A DNA stretch of 64,000 bases, from positions 1 to 64,000 of the forward strand of contig JABABA010000021.1 of the NCBI GenBank assembly GCA_014238415.1. Direction: 5' to 3'. Position 1 is the stretch's first letter; each line of letters starts with the position of its first letter. Made by a program: the position numbers and the translations under genes. Below the pieces are notes generated by a model. That model was given only the letters and a program-made list of their open reading frames with translations, did no database searches and had not been told where the DNA came from. The DNA is from Planctomycetota bacterium. GTDB taxonomy: Bacteria > Planctomycetota > UBA1135 > GCA-002686595. Below are positions 26,476-35,655 of this stretch, in pieces.

Positions 26476-29340
26476 ATGATCCCGGTTCTAGCCCCCCTGC
26501 TATTGATCAGTGCCATCGGCCGTCCCCAGACGCCGAGTGCTGAAGCTGCCCCCCAGGGCAACGATTCCGATTGGGTTTCGTCGTCGTCGCTTGCATGGCG
26601 CGAGTTGGGTCCTTCGACCTTTGGTGGGCGAATTGTGGACATCGCTCTGCACCCCGAGGACTCTTCGCACCTTTTGATCGCCTCAGCCTCCGGTGGTCTC
26701 TGGCGTACGCGCAATTCAGGCACCACATGGGAATGCATCTTTGAGAACGAGGGCACCATCTCTATTGGCGACATCGCTTGGGATGCCCATGATGAAGACG
26801 TGATTTGGGTCGGCACCGGTGAGGCCAACAATCAACGCAGCTCCTACTGGGGCGACGGCATTTACAAGACAACCGATGGGGGCAAGAGTTGGCAGCACAT
26901 GGGCCTTGAGCACAGCCAGCACATTGGTCGCATTGTGATTCACCCAAACCAGTCCGGAGTGGTCTATGTGGCGGCCCTCGGTCGGCTATATGGGGCCAAC
27001 GAAGAGCGTGGTTTGTACAAGACGCGCGATGGAGGCGCGACCTGGTCTCGCGTGCTGGATACGGGCTCCACCGTTGGCGTAGTGGATGTGGTTATTGATC
27101 CTTTTGACGCGAACGTGATCTATGCTGCCTCCTATGAGCGCTTGCGCCGACCCTGGAACTTTGACGGCAATGGTTCTGGTTCTGGCATTCACAAGTCCAG
27201 CGATGGGGGCTTGACCTGGAAGCGCTTGACTGGTGGTTTGCCTGAGGGAGACATCGGGCGTATTGGCCTGGCGGCTTTTGGTGACCAAGACGGATTGATT
27301 TTTGCAACCGTCAGCAATCAGAACAAGATCGAGGTTGCTCCGAAGAATGACCCAACGGTCTCTCTTGAAACGCGCTTTGCCAAGGGTACGTTGAGAGTGG
27401 TCCGTGCCCCGAAAGACGGGGGTGCGGCAGAATTGGGTTTGAAGGCCATGGACGAATTACTGAGTCTGGGTGGTAATGCTCTCGATAATCGTTGGTCCTG
27501 GGCGGTGGGGCTGTCTGTTCTTGAACCTGACGAAGAAGTGGATCTGGTCTTGCGGCGCAAGGACGAGGAGATCACCCTGGTCGTGACCCGCCGCGGTCTT
27601 GACAAGACCATCGATGCCGAACCGATGATGCGTGACGTGGGCGGTGGCGTCTACTGTTCCGAAGACCATGGGGAAACCTGGACCAAGCGTTCGAGCGAAC
27701 CCGTGGGGGGCAACCCGGCCTACTACTACGGGCAGATTCGGGTTGATCCCCATGACCAAACGCGCCTCTATCTTGCGGGGGTGCCGCTTTATTGGAGCGA
27801 GGACGGGGGTCACAGTTGGAAGCGCAATCGGGCTAGCGGCGTGCATGTGGATCATCATGCTCTTGAGGTCGATCCCCATGACTCGCGTCGACTGTGGCTC
27901 GGGAACGATGGGGGTTTGCATCTCTCCCATGATCGCGGCGAGACCTGGTATCACTTCGACAACCTTCCCTTGGCCCAGTTCTATGCACTGGGCTTGGATG
28001 ATCAACAGCCCTATCGGGTCTATGGAGGCACCCAGGACAATGGCACCTGGGGAGGTCCTTCTATATCAAGGGATCCCAGGGGTATAGGATCAGAGGAGTG
28101 GTCGTCCGTGGGTGGTGGTGACGGTTTCTACGCTCAGATTGAAGCGGGCAACCCGGACATCGTCTACGGGGAGTCCCAGTTTGGTTGGATCTATCGTCGG
28201 GACCGGGGTGCTTGGAAGAGCAAGGGCATCAAGCCCAAGGCCCCCGATGGTGAGAAGTACCGCTTCAATTGGAATTCGCCCATTTTGCTCTCGCAACACA
28301 ATCCGCAGATCTTGTGGTTTGGAGGCAATCGTTTGTTCCGCTCCCTGGATCGCGGAGATCACTGGTCTCTGATCACCGATGACCTGACCAGTCGGGATCC
28401 GATGAAAATCGAAGGCAATGTGCCTCACTGTACGATCACTACCATAGCCGAGAGTCCGTTCAGTCCGGACCTCCTGATGGTAGGTACCGATGACGGGCTG
28501 GTGCAGTTGACCCAGGATGGAGGCCACAGCTGGACGAACTTGACCGGTCGCTTGTCTGGTTTGCCCCAAGGTTGGTGGATTACCCGGGTGGTGCTCAGCG
28601 AACACGACAAAGAGCGCGCCTATGTGACAGCCAGTGGTTATCGCGAGGATGACTTGAGGCCCCTGGTTTGGCGCAGCGAGGATCTGGGCCAGACCTGGAA
28701 GAGTTTGGACGAAGGTCTGCCCCAGGCTCCGATCAATGTGTTGCGCGAGGATCCCATCCGGGGCGAGACCCTCTATGTGGGTACAGAACTCGGAGTTCTG
28801 GCGAGCCTCGATGGGGGTGCCTCTTGGGCTGTCCTTGGGGATGATCTGCCCACCATCGCTGTTCATGATCTCGCCGTACAAGCGCAGTCACGCGAATTGG
28901 TGCTCGCTACCCATGGGCGAGGCTTTTGGGCCTTGGATATTGCAGCCCTGGGGGATTGGAATTCCGAAATCGCCGCCGCCCCTGTACACCTCTTCGCGCC
29001 GAAGGATGTGGTGCGCTGGCAGCGTCGTTCGCTTGCCAAGACCAGCGGACACTCTGCCTGGTATGGCAAGAACCCCGAGCGTGGCGCGATCTTGCAGGTG
29101 CATCTGCTTGCTGATATGGAGGAAGGTGCGGCGAAACTGGAAATCCAGGATTCCAAGGGCAAGCGCATAGCCCGCTTGACAGTGCCCAATACAAGAGGTT
29201 TGCACCGGATTCACTGGATGGGCGTTCGTTCGCGTAGGGGATCAGGTCTGGCGGTGGGCGACTACAGCGCTGTGCTGACTCACGGAGACACGGTTCAAAG
29301 GCGCTCTTTCCGAGTGCTTCCGGATCCCCTTGAGCGATGA
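26476..29340 (+). CDS. Secreted sortilin/BNR-type beta-propeller protein with internal PDZ domain
   Basis: A 954-aa exported protein starting at the ATG at 26476, followed by a leader (MIPVLAPLLLISAIGR). It is built of Asp-box/BNR repeats of the type IYKTTDGGKSW, LYKTRDGGATW, IHKSSDGGLTW and VYCSEDHGETW, together a large Vps10/sortilin-like propeller as in the glycosyl-hydrolase-like proteins of this group. Inserted between blades at about residues 295-380 is a PDZ-like domain: GTLRVVRAPKDGGAAELGLK, DELLSLGG and VDLVLRRKDEEITLVVTRRG. A C-terminal segment carries strands typical of secretion tails. The ligand and any enzyme activity are unknown. Confidence 0.85.
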   Translation: MIPVLAPLLLISAIGRPQTPSAEAAPQGNDSDWVSSSSLAWRELGPSTFGGRIVDIALHPEDSSHLLIASASGGLWRTRNSGTTWECIFENEGTISIGDIAWDAHDEDVIWVGTGEANNQRSSYWGDGIYKTTDGGKSWQHMGLEHSQHIGRIVIHPNQSGVVYVAALGRLYGANEERGLYKTRDGGATWSRVLDTGSTVGVVDVVIDPFDANVIYAASYERLRRPWNFDGNGSGSGIHKSSDGGLTWKRLTGGLPEGDIGRIGLAAFGDQDGLIFATVSNQNKIEVAPKNDPTVSLETRFAKGTLRVVRAPKDGGAAELGLKAMDELLSLGGNALDNRWSWAVGLSVLEPDEEVDLVLRRKDEEITLVVTRRGLDKTIDAEPMMRDVGGGVYCSEDHGETWTKRSSEPVGGNPAYYYGQIRVDPHDQTRLYLAGVPLYWSEDGGHSWKRNRASGVHVDHHALEVDPHDSRRLWLGNDGGLHLSHDRGETWYHFDNLPLAQFYALGLDDQQPYRVYGGTQDNGTWGGPSISRDPRGIGSEEWSSVGGGDGFYAQIEAGNPDIVYGESQFGWIYRRDRGAWKSKGIKPKAPDGEKYRFNWNSPILLSQHNPQILWFGGNRLFRSLDRGDHWSLITDDLTSRDPMKIEGNVPHCTITTIAESPFSPDLLMVGTDDGLVQLTQDGGHSWTNLTGRLSGLPQGWWITRVVLSEHDKERAYVTASGYREDDLRPLVWRSEDLGQTWKSLDEGLPQAPINVLREDPIRGETLYVGTELGVLASLDGGASWAVLGDDLPTIAVHDLAVQAQSRELVLATHGRGFWALDIAALGDWNSEIAAAPVHLFAPKDVVRWQRRSLAKTSGHSAWYGKNPERGAILQVHLLADMEEGAAKLEIQDSKGKRIARLTVPNTRGLHRIHWMGVRSRRGSGLAVGDYSAVLTHGDTVQRRSFRVLPDPLER

Positions 29341-29480
29341 TCGTCGCCCGATTCGCATGGTGGGTCTGAAGCACCCTCGCCATGGCTTGGGTCGCTGATA
29401 GACTGGGAGTACGAGCGGCGTGGCACCCGGTTTTTCCTTGAGCCCGTCCGCACCCGCCCTAATCCGTGCCCAGTGAAAGC

Positions 29481-30941
29481 ATGTCTTCTTCCAACTCCCT
29501 TGGCCGTCGTGATCTTGGCCGTCTGGCCGCAGCCGGTGCTGCTGCAATCAGCTTGCCCTCATTTCGTTCCCAGCGCCCTTCGGACGAAATCCGTGTGGCA
29601 TGTGTAGGCATCCGAAGTCGTGGCAACGCGCACATTGGTGGCTTCTCGGGACTTCCCGGTGTAAAAGTGGTTGCCCTCTGTGATGTTGATGAATCCGTCC
29701 TCAACACGCGCCTGCGTGAGGCTGCCGAAAAGGGCCGTCCTGCCAAGGGCTACACCGATCTGCGCAAGCTGCTGGAAGACGACAGCATTGACGCGATTTC
29801 ACTGGCGACTCCCAATCATCTGCATGCGCTGCATACTATCTGGGCTTGTCAGGCGGGCAAGCATGTGTATGTGGAGAAGCCGATCTCCCACAACATCTGG
29901 GAAGGTCGCCAGGCTGTGCGCGCAGCGCACAAGTACGGGCGCATTGTTCAGGCGGGCACCCAGTCCCGGTCCTCGAAGGGTATAGCTGACGGAGTCGCGT
30001 GGATCCAGGCGGGCAACCTGGGTGCAATCACCCACGCATGGGGCACTTGCTTCAAGCCACGCAAGTCCATTGGCAAAGTCGATGGTCCCCAAGTCGTTCC
30101 CGCTACCGTTCACTGGGACCTCTACTGTGGTCCCCGCGGTGTCTCACCTTTGACGCGCAGACAACTGCATTATGACTGGCACTGGCAGATGGCCACTGGC
30201 AACGGGGATCTGGGCAATCAGGGCATCCACCAGATGGATCATTGCCGTTGGGGCTTGGGCGAGAGCGGTCTTGCACCCAGGGTATTTTCTGTTGGCGGGC
30301 GCTTTGGTTATGACGATGACGGGGACAGTCCCAACACCCAGTTCATCTGTCTTGATTATGAGGCCGCGCCATTGATCTTTGAAGTTCGAGGATTACCGAA
30401 GGACAAGGCTGCGCGTTCAAAGAACTGGGGCGGATCCATGGATCGTCGCATGGGCTCTTCAATCGGTGCCACGATTCACGCTGAAGGGGGTTATCTCCAC
30501 ATTCCGAACTACTCTTCTTCTCGCGCGTATGACAAAGAAGGCAACTTGGTCCAGAAATGGAGCGGCGCGAGCAATCACTTTGGCAACTTCATTGATGCCG
30601 TGCGTGCGGGTGATCCGGGCAAACTCAACGGAGGCATCGAAGAGGGCCATTTTTCCAGCGCTCTGTGCCACATGGGCCTCGACTCTCACAGGTTGGGTGT
30701 TACAGCAGGCCGGGATGAAATCCGCGCGGCGATTGCAGGACATGGCCTGGGAAGCAGTGCCTTTGATCGCTTTTGTGCGCATCTCGATGCCAATGAAGTC
30801 GATCCCGCGGCGCACCCGGCGACTCTGGGGCGGACGCTGAACCTTGATCCTTCCAGCGAGGCATACATCGATGATGATGAAGCCCGCGATTTGTCCCGAG
30901 GTAGTTATGTCCCGGGCTTTGAGGTGCCCGGGGATGTCTAG
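29481..30941 (+). CDS. Gfo/Idh/MocA family oxidoreductase with Tat-like leader
   Basis: A 486-aa NAD(P)-dependent sugar or cyclitol dehydrogenase of the secreted planctomycete type. It begins with a twin-arginine-like leader (SLGRRDLGRLAAAGAAAISL). The Rossmann fold follows (IRVACVGIRSRGNAHIGGF; VKVVALCDVDE), then the family motifs LATPNHLHALHTIWACQAGKHVYVEKP (split here as LATPNHLHA and KHVYVEKPIS) and GNQGIHQMDHCRWGLGE in the catalytic domain. I chose the ATG at 29481; a GTG at 29466 is also in frame. It overlaps the LamG-like lipoprotein gene by 8 bases, suggesting one transcript with the genes to 32694. Confidence 0.9.
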   Translation: MSSSNSLGRRDLGRLAAAGAAAISLPSFRSQRPSDEIRVACVGIRSRGNAHIGGFSGLPGVKVVALCDVDESVLNTRLREAAEKGRPAKGYTDLRKLLEDDSIDAISLATPNHLHALHTIWACQAGKHVYVEKPISHNIWEGRQAVRAAHKYGRIVQAGTQSRSSKGIADGVAWIQAGNLGAITHAWGTCFKPRKSIGKVDGPQVVPATVHWDLYCGPRGVSPLTRRQLHYDWHWQMATGNGDLGNQGIHQMDHCRWGLGESGLAPRVFSVGGRFGYDDDGDSPNTQFICLDYEAAPLIFEVRGLPKDKAARSKNWGGSMDRRMGSSIGATIHAEGGYLHIPNYSSSRAYDKEGNLVQKWSGASNHFGNFIDAVRAGDPGKLNGGIEEGHFSSALCHMGLDSHRLGVTAGRDEIRAAIAGHGLGSSAFDRFCAHLDANEVDPAAHPATLGRTLNLDPSSEAYIDDDEARDLSRGSYVPGFEVPGDV

Positions 30942-31602
30942 GAGCAATGTTGCGTGCTTGTCTCTCGCCTTGCTGGTGGGATGTGCCGGGAGTGGAAGGC
31001 AAGTTATCGATGCATCTGGCGATGGCGGTCTTGAACAGGATCTGTCGCACTTTGAATTCAGTGAGGAAGGGGCTTGGACACTACAGCAGGCAAGTGGTAA
31101 CACACCAGAACGCCTTACTTATTGGCTTGAGCTGAGCGCGGATGCTCCTGCTCAGCCCTATCAGCCTCCTCATCGTTCTCCGCGACGCATGGCACTGTTG
31201 AGAGAGCCGGTCGCAAGGGACTTTCGCTTGGAGTTCGATGCCCTCTCCACCGGCCGTAGTTACGGCCACCGTGACCTCTGCGTGTTCTTTGCATGGACGG
31301 GTCCAGCGCGTTTCCATTACTTGCATCTGGCACCGGTGCCAGATGAGCGATCGCACAATCTGTTTTTGGTAGACCATGCCGCCCGTCGTTCCCTTGCGCC
31401 AGTCTTTGAGGAGGGCCTTGCCTGGCCCGATGACACTTGGGTTCATCTGGTCATCGAACGCCGAGGGAGCCATGTGGTGGTTCATGCGGATGGAATCGTG
31501 GTTCTCAGCACCGATCAGGTGGTCTTGGGTGGAGGCCGGGTTGGCGTGGGCTCCTTCGATGACTCTGGTCGGTTTGCAAACATGAGCCTTGAAGAACTCT
31601 GA
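30934..31602 (+). CDS. LamG/DUF1080-like lipoprotein
   Basis: A 222-aa predicted lipoprotein. From the ATG at 30934 it has a lipoprotein signal with lipobox LLVGC. The mature part reads as one concanavalin-like beta-sandwich: FRLEFDALSTGRSYGHRDLCVFFAW, then RFHYLHLAP, LVIERRGSHVVVHADGIVVLS and RVGVGSFDDSGRFANMSLE, the usual order of DUF1080/3-keto-disaccharide-hydrolase-like folds. It is probably a carbohydrate-binding or hydrolytic partner. The start overlaps the end of the Gfo/Idh/MocA gene, and the GH99-like gene begins 12 bases later. Confidence 0.82.
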   Translation: MSRSNVACLSLALLVGCAGSGRQVIDASGDGGLEQDLSHFEFSEEGAWTLQQASGNTPERLTYWLELSADAPAQPYQPPHRSPRRMALLREPVARDFRLEFDALSTGRSYGHRDLCVFFAWTGPARFHYLHLAPVPDERSHNLFLVDHAARRSLAPVFEEGLAWPDDTWVHLVIERRGSHVVVHADGIVVLSTDQVVLGGGRVGVGSFDDSGRFANMSLEEL

Positions 31603-31614
31603 GGCGCGCGGATC

Positions 31615-32694
31615 TTGCGAACCCTGGCATATGTCTTCACGGGCTGGCATCCGATTGCCGAGCGTGAGCTGGTCCACGGTCCAGACTGGACCGAGTGGAA
31701 ACTGGTACGTTCCTGTCAGCCGCGTTTTCAGGGCCATGCCCAGCCAAAGGTGCCTCTGCTCGGGGAATACGATGATCGTGATCCCGTTGCTATGGGTCAG
31801 CGCCTTGGCCTGGCCCGCAACCATGGCATTGACGGGATTGTGGCTGGATTTTTCTGGTGTCGTGGCAAGCGCGTCTTTGAGCAGGCCCTGAACCAGGGAA
31901 TTCTGGGTTCGGCCGAAGGCAGTGCCATGGACTACTGCTTGATGTGGGCCAACCGTCTACCGCGACATGTCTTGCCGGTCAAGCGGAGGGACCTGCCAGT
32001 GATCGTGGGTTCTCGTCTGGTGAGCACAGATGAGGAAGACTTCTTGGCCTTGGTTGAACATCTTGCTCAAGAGCACTTCACCCGGCCCAACTACCTGCGA
32101 GTGCAAGGCCGCTGCTACCTGTCAATCTATGACTCGACCCACTTTGTGCGCGAACTGGGCTGGGAGGGAACGCGTCGTGCGATTGAGTCGGCGCGCTTGT
32201 GGCTCAATGACCAGGGTCTGCCGGACCTTCATCTGGTTGCGATCGATCCCGCCCCAGAAATCGCAGGGGATGTGCGGCAGCTTGGTTTTGATGGGGTCAC
32301 CCACTATGTGCACCTGCCTGAGTGGAAGGGTCCTCAGCAGCAGGATTATTGGGAATGCGCGACGAGACGTGCGAGTCAATGGGCAGCGATTGCCAAAATG
32401 GCGGACCTGCCATATGCGCCCAGCATTGCCACAGGTTGGGATGCCTCAGCTCGGGCAGCGGACTTCGGTCATGAGCGGCCGGACAAGTATCCATGGTCCC
32501 CTGTGGTCACCGGCGAGCACCCGGAGTTGTTCCATCAAGCTGTTCGGCGGGGAATCAGTTTTGTGGAGGCGAACGGGGGCGAGGATGGCCTCCTGATGAT
32601 TGCTTCCCTGAATGAATGGAGCGAGGGTCACTACCTGGAGCCGGATGAGCGCTTCGGGTACGGCTGGCTTGAGGCTCTGCGGGGCGCCTTCTAG
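31615..32694 (+). CDS. GH99-like (WbsX-type) glycoside-handling protein
   Basis: A 359-aa protein of the glycosyltransferase WbsX/GH99-like group. Characteristic segments: AYVFTGWHPIAERE, GIDGIVAGFFWCRGKRVFEQAL, YCLMWANRLPRH, and the C-terminal LNEWSEGHYLEPDERFGYGWLEA. It starts at TTG 31615, with no better ATG. Family members act in O-antigen or polysaccharide metabolism or as endo-acting hydrolases; here the neighbours suggest glycan breakdown or trimming. No signal peptide is seen. Its stop TAG shares the CTAG palindrome with the stop of the convergent sulfatase-like gene. Confidence 0.87.
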   Translation: MRTLAYVFTGWHPIAERELVHGPDWTEWKLVRSCQPRFQGHAQPKVPLLGEYDDRDPVAMGQRLGLARNHGIDGIVAGFFWCRGKRVFEQALNQGILGSAEGSAMDYCLMWANRLPRHVLPVKRRDLPVIVGSRLVSTDEEDFLALVEHLAQEHFTRPNYLRVQGRCYLSIYDSTHFVRELGWEGTRRAIESARLWLNDQGLPDLHLVAIDPAPEIAGDVRQLGFDGVTHYVHLPEWKGPQQQDYWECATRRASQWAAIAKMADLPYAPSIATGWDASARAADFGHERPDKYPWSPVVTGEHPELFHQAVRRGISFVEANGGEDGLLMIASLNEWSEGHYLEPDERFGYGWLEALRGAF

Positions 32695-34652
32695 CGACCA
32701 CCGCCCTGACCGTAGCCAATGGCGTCCAAGAGGGCCTGAGTGGCCTGCCCTGCCCTGGATTGCGTGAGAGGTGCCCTGGCTGCAGAAGCGGCGATATGGG
32801 CTTGTAGGATTTCGAGCAACTCGCCTACACGCTCGGGTTCCTGGTCTGCAAGATTGATCAGGGCACTGGGATCCTGACTCAGATCAAACAGCCGGAATTC
32901 GCCTCCCTCGACCTCTTCACGCCTGTTCCAGGGCCGACCCTCAGGCGACCAGTGCAAGACCCACGATCCCTGTCGCACCCCATAGAGCGGCACGTCCCGT
33001 TGGCCCTTCCAGTAGCCGTTCTGGGTTTGAAAGAACACAGGCTCAGCGGGGATCTCATCGGGTCTTATCAGCAGAGGATCTCCTTCCAAGCCAAGAGGCT
33101 CAGCCGTACCCAGGGTGGCGAGGGTGCTGGCCACCAGTCGTGTGCTCAAGGGCGTTGAGACACGCCCCACGGGAACGCCGGGACCGACGATGATCAGAGG
33201 CACGTGCATGAGTTCCGGCCATAGCTCATGGCCATGGGCGAGGTTGTGGTGCTCAAGCAATTCTTCACCATGATCCGCGGTGAACAGTATGACCGTGTTC
33301 TGGTCCAGGTCCCAGGTGCTGAGTTGGTTGAGAAGAACCCCGAGCCAGTGGTCCCCTGTATGCACGCAGGCATCATAGGCGTCAGAAAACCAGGCCTGCA
33401 TTTCTGCTGGAACGAGCTTGTTGGCGTCGGGCAGGCCTGCCGTACCCTCCTCTGCGCGGAACTGAATTGCGAAGGCTCTATCCTGCATGCTCATGGGCGG
33501 GTACTTTGGCTTGGCTTCGCCCGTGAAGGCCAGCATGTCTTCGGCGCGTGTCTTGTGAGGCAGATGAGGATCTTGTAGATGGAGGTACAAGAAAAATCGA
33601 AACTCGCGATTCTGGTTCAACCACATGAGAGCATCCGGAACCACCTGATCGCCTTTGACTGAAGAATCCGCAGCCCAGAAGTGCTCGAATCCTTGGTGAA
33701 AGTTGTGGTCCTGGGTGATCAGTGGGTTGCCCGAAAAACCGGCGGTCGTGAAGCCTGCCTGCTGGAGGACTTCGGGCAAGGTCTCTACCTGGTGGGGTAC
33801 AAAGCCCGTGCGCTTGCCCAGCACTCCGTGGGCGCTGGGATCGAGACCGGTCAAAAGAGAAGTGGCAGCGGGCCAGGTCCATGATGATGTGGACCATGCT
33901 TCTTCAAATACGAGGCCTCGAGCTGCCAGTTGTTCCGCCTGGGGCGTTGTGGGTCGTTCATACCCATAGGGCGTCATGCGGTCCGCGCGCTGGGTGTCCA
34001 TCACGATCAGGATCAGGTTTGGACGCTCCGGGCTGGCAAGAGTACGCGGGCGACTGGCCTCGCTCTGGATTGCGAGCTCGCCCCAACCAACGCGCACATC
34101 GCTGGTTGTGATTCCTGCTGGAAGCTCACCAATCAGGCGCGTGCTCAGATTCAGGGTCTGTCCAGGGCCAATGGCGAACTTGCTGGTTGGGATTCGGTGC
34201 CACTGATTGATCGGGATTTCTGTGTCGTGGACCTCGGCTGGACTCCGGGGATGCAGATTGATGAGCTGTTTGAAACACAGCGTGTCGTCGATCAGGGCGC
34301 TGAATTCGATAGTCAGGGGTGCAGCTCCGAGTTTGCTTAGTTTGCGGCTCGTGAGGAAATGCACTCCCGCCGCGCCCGAGAGAAATCCGCTGGGGGCATC
34401 GTTGGGGAGTGTCAGCTCTTGGCTTGTGCCGAGTTCAGTGCAGAGGGCCAGCTTGTCCGCGCTGTCGGATCCCTGGTGCAGGCTCGGAGTCAGCAGCTCT
34501 GGTTGGGCGGTTTTGGAGTCCCAACCCGGGCAGCTGACCAGATCGAGGGCCTGGGTGCGGATGACCATGCTTGGCATGGGGTCCGAGCAGCCGATCAGGT
34601 TGGCCAGTAGACTTCCCACCAAGAAGCCGCGCAGGCAGAACGAGGGCATCAT
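32691..34652 (-). CDS. Sulfatase-like lipoprotein lacking the formylglycine cysteine
   Basis: A 653-aa predicted lipoprotein (lipobox NLIGC, from ATG 34652). Residues 1-205 form a beta-rich N-terminal region. The alkaline-phosphatase/sulfatase fold begins at NLILIVMDTQRAD (metal ligand Asp219) and includes ILFTADHGEELLEHHNLAHG. The nucleophile site reads TWPAATSLLTG: Thr259 stands where sulfatases have Cys or Ser of CxPxR, and the Arg is lost. So it cannot be a formylglycine sulfatase; a Thr-nucleophile phosphodiesterase or phosphotransferase is more likely. It begins 4 bases after the DUF6807 gene ends. Confidence 0.85.
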   Translation of the reverse strand: MMPSFCLRGFLVGSLLANLIGCSDPMPSMVIRTQALDLVSCPGWDSKTAQPELLTPSLHQGSDSADKLALCTELGTSQELTLPNDAPSGFLSGAAGVHFLTSRKLSKLGAAPLTIEFSALIDDTLCFKQLINLHPRSPAEVHDTEIPINQWHRIPTSKFAIGPGQTLNLSTRLIGELPAGITTSDVRVGWGELAIQSEASRPRTLASPERPNLILIVMDTQRADRMTPYGYERPTTPQAEQLAARGLVFEEAWSTSSWTWPAATSLLTGLDPSAHGVLGKRTGFVPHQVETLPEVLQQAGFTTAGFSGNPLITQDHNFHQGFEHFWAADSSVKGDQVVPDALMWLNQNREFRFFLYLHLQDPHLPHKTRAEDMLAFTGEAKPKYPPMSMQDRAFAIQFRAEEGTAGLPDANKLVPAEMQAWFSDAYDACVHTGDHWLGVLLNQLSTWDLDQNTVILFTADHGEELLEHHNLAHGHELWPELMHVPLIIVGPGVPVGRVSTPLSTRLVASTLATLGTAEPLGLEGDPLLIRPDEIPAEPVFFQTQNGYWKGQRDVPLYGVRQGSWVLHWSPEGRPWNRREEVEGGEFRLFDLSQDPSALINLADQEPERVGELLEILQAHIAASAARAPLTQSRAGQATQALLDAIGYGQGGGR

Positions 34653-34656
34653 GGAA

Positions 34657-35631
34657 CTAGCGATCGCTCTTGGGTTTCTCAATGGCTGGCCTCGGACCCG
34701 GCTCGTGACGCTCCAGGGTTTCCTTGTTGCGCATGCCTCGGCTCAAGAGAACCCGGTGCTGGAACTTGACCGAGGTCCCAGGGGGAATGATCAGATTCCC
34801 CGCGTTCTGCTTGGCTCTTTCAAAGTGATGCAGCCCGAATGGGTTGGCGGCGATCAGTCCATAGGTGCGCGCGTGCCAATGAGTGGGAGCGCGCAGGTTG
34901 GATGGGTGATCGAACAGGGTCACGGTGTAGGCTTCCCCATTCACGATCCCGGAACTTGAAATCCAGCGGGCGCGTTTGCCCCAGGCGTCCTTGTTCTTTG
35001 CTCCTTCGGAGTTGACCAGGCTGCCGTTGGAGTGTTTGCCCTCCACACGCAGCTCTGGTGTCAGGCGCAGGGCAAAAGTGCCTTCTTTGGTGTCCCCCAG
35101 AACCACTTCGTGTTCGCCTGCGGTCCAGGTGCAGGCCACATCGATCCAGCGGTCGCGGGCGTGTCCTCCAAAAGACAAGACGCGCGTCTCATGCATCACC
35201 CGCGAGCCGTCAGGCGCGATCCAATCCAAGGGCAGGTGGATGCTCTTGGCGACCTCCCCGCCCTCAATGCGAATCTTCCCCGCCAGACGGATCTTGGCTT
35301 TTGGGTCGTGCCAGAAATCGATTTCGTTGACTCGGCCGTGTGAAACCCACATGGACTGGTGGTGGGGATGATCGCGGCTCTCCTGCGGTCTCGGCTCCAT
35401 GGGATAGCCGCGAGTCAGGGGCACGCCACCTGGACCGATCACGGGATACAGGAACGGGATACGCCCCGACAGGTTCAGGCTGGTGAAGGGCTCGTCTCCC
35501 AGGGTCACATGCAGCAGGTCCTTTTCCCGCAGCACCTGGACCTGACTCAGGGGAGGTCCCGGTGAGATGCCTTCTTGGGGCGTGAACTGCACGCACGGCA
35601 GGAAGGCACTGACGAAAAGGTGGAAAAGCAT
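34657..35631 (-). CDS. DUF6807 (PmoA-like) family exported protein
   Basis: A 324-aa protein with a short hydrophobic leader (MLFHLFVSAFLPCVQF). The family signature is clear: LYPVIGPGG, the His-rich DHPHHQSMWVSHGRVNEIDFW, VLGDTKEGTFALRLTP and NPFGLHHFERAK, with DHPSNLRAPTHWHARTYGLIAANP in between. Members occur in planctomycetes next to Gfo/Idh/MocA dehydrogenases and sulfatases, and the His residues suggest a metal or sugar site, though catalysis is not established. It is followed 4 bases later by the sulfatase-like gene. Confidence 0.88.
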   Translation of the reverse strand: MLFHLFVSAFLPCVQFTPQEGISPGPPLSQVQVLREKDLLHVTLGDEPFTSLNLSGRIPFLYPVIGPGGVPLTRGYPMEPRPQESRDHPHHQSMWVSHGRVNEIDFWHDPKAKIRLAGKIRIEGGEVAKSIHLPLDWIAPDGSRVMHETRVLSFGGHARDRWIDVACTWTAGEHEVVLGDTKEGTFALRLTPELRVEGKHSNGSLVNSEGAKNKDAWGKRARWISSSGIVNGEAYTVTLFDHPSNLRAPTHWHARTYGLIAANPFGLHHFERAKQNAGNLIIPPGTSVKFQHRVLLSRGMRNKETLERHEPGPRPAIEKPKSDR

Positions 35632-35655
35632 CTTTGCAGGGTATCCTTTTGCCCT

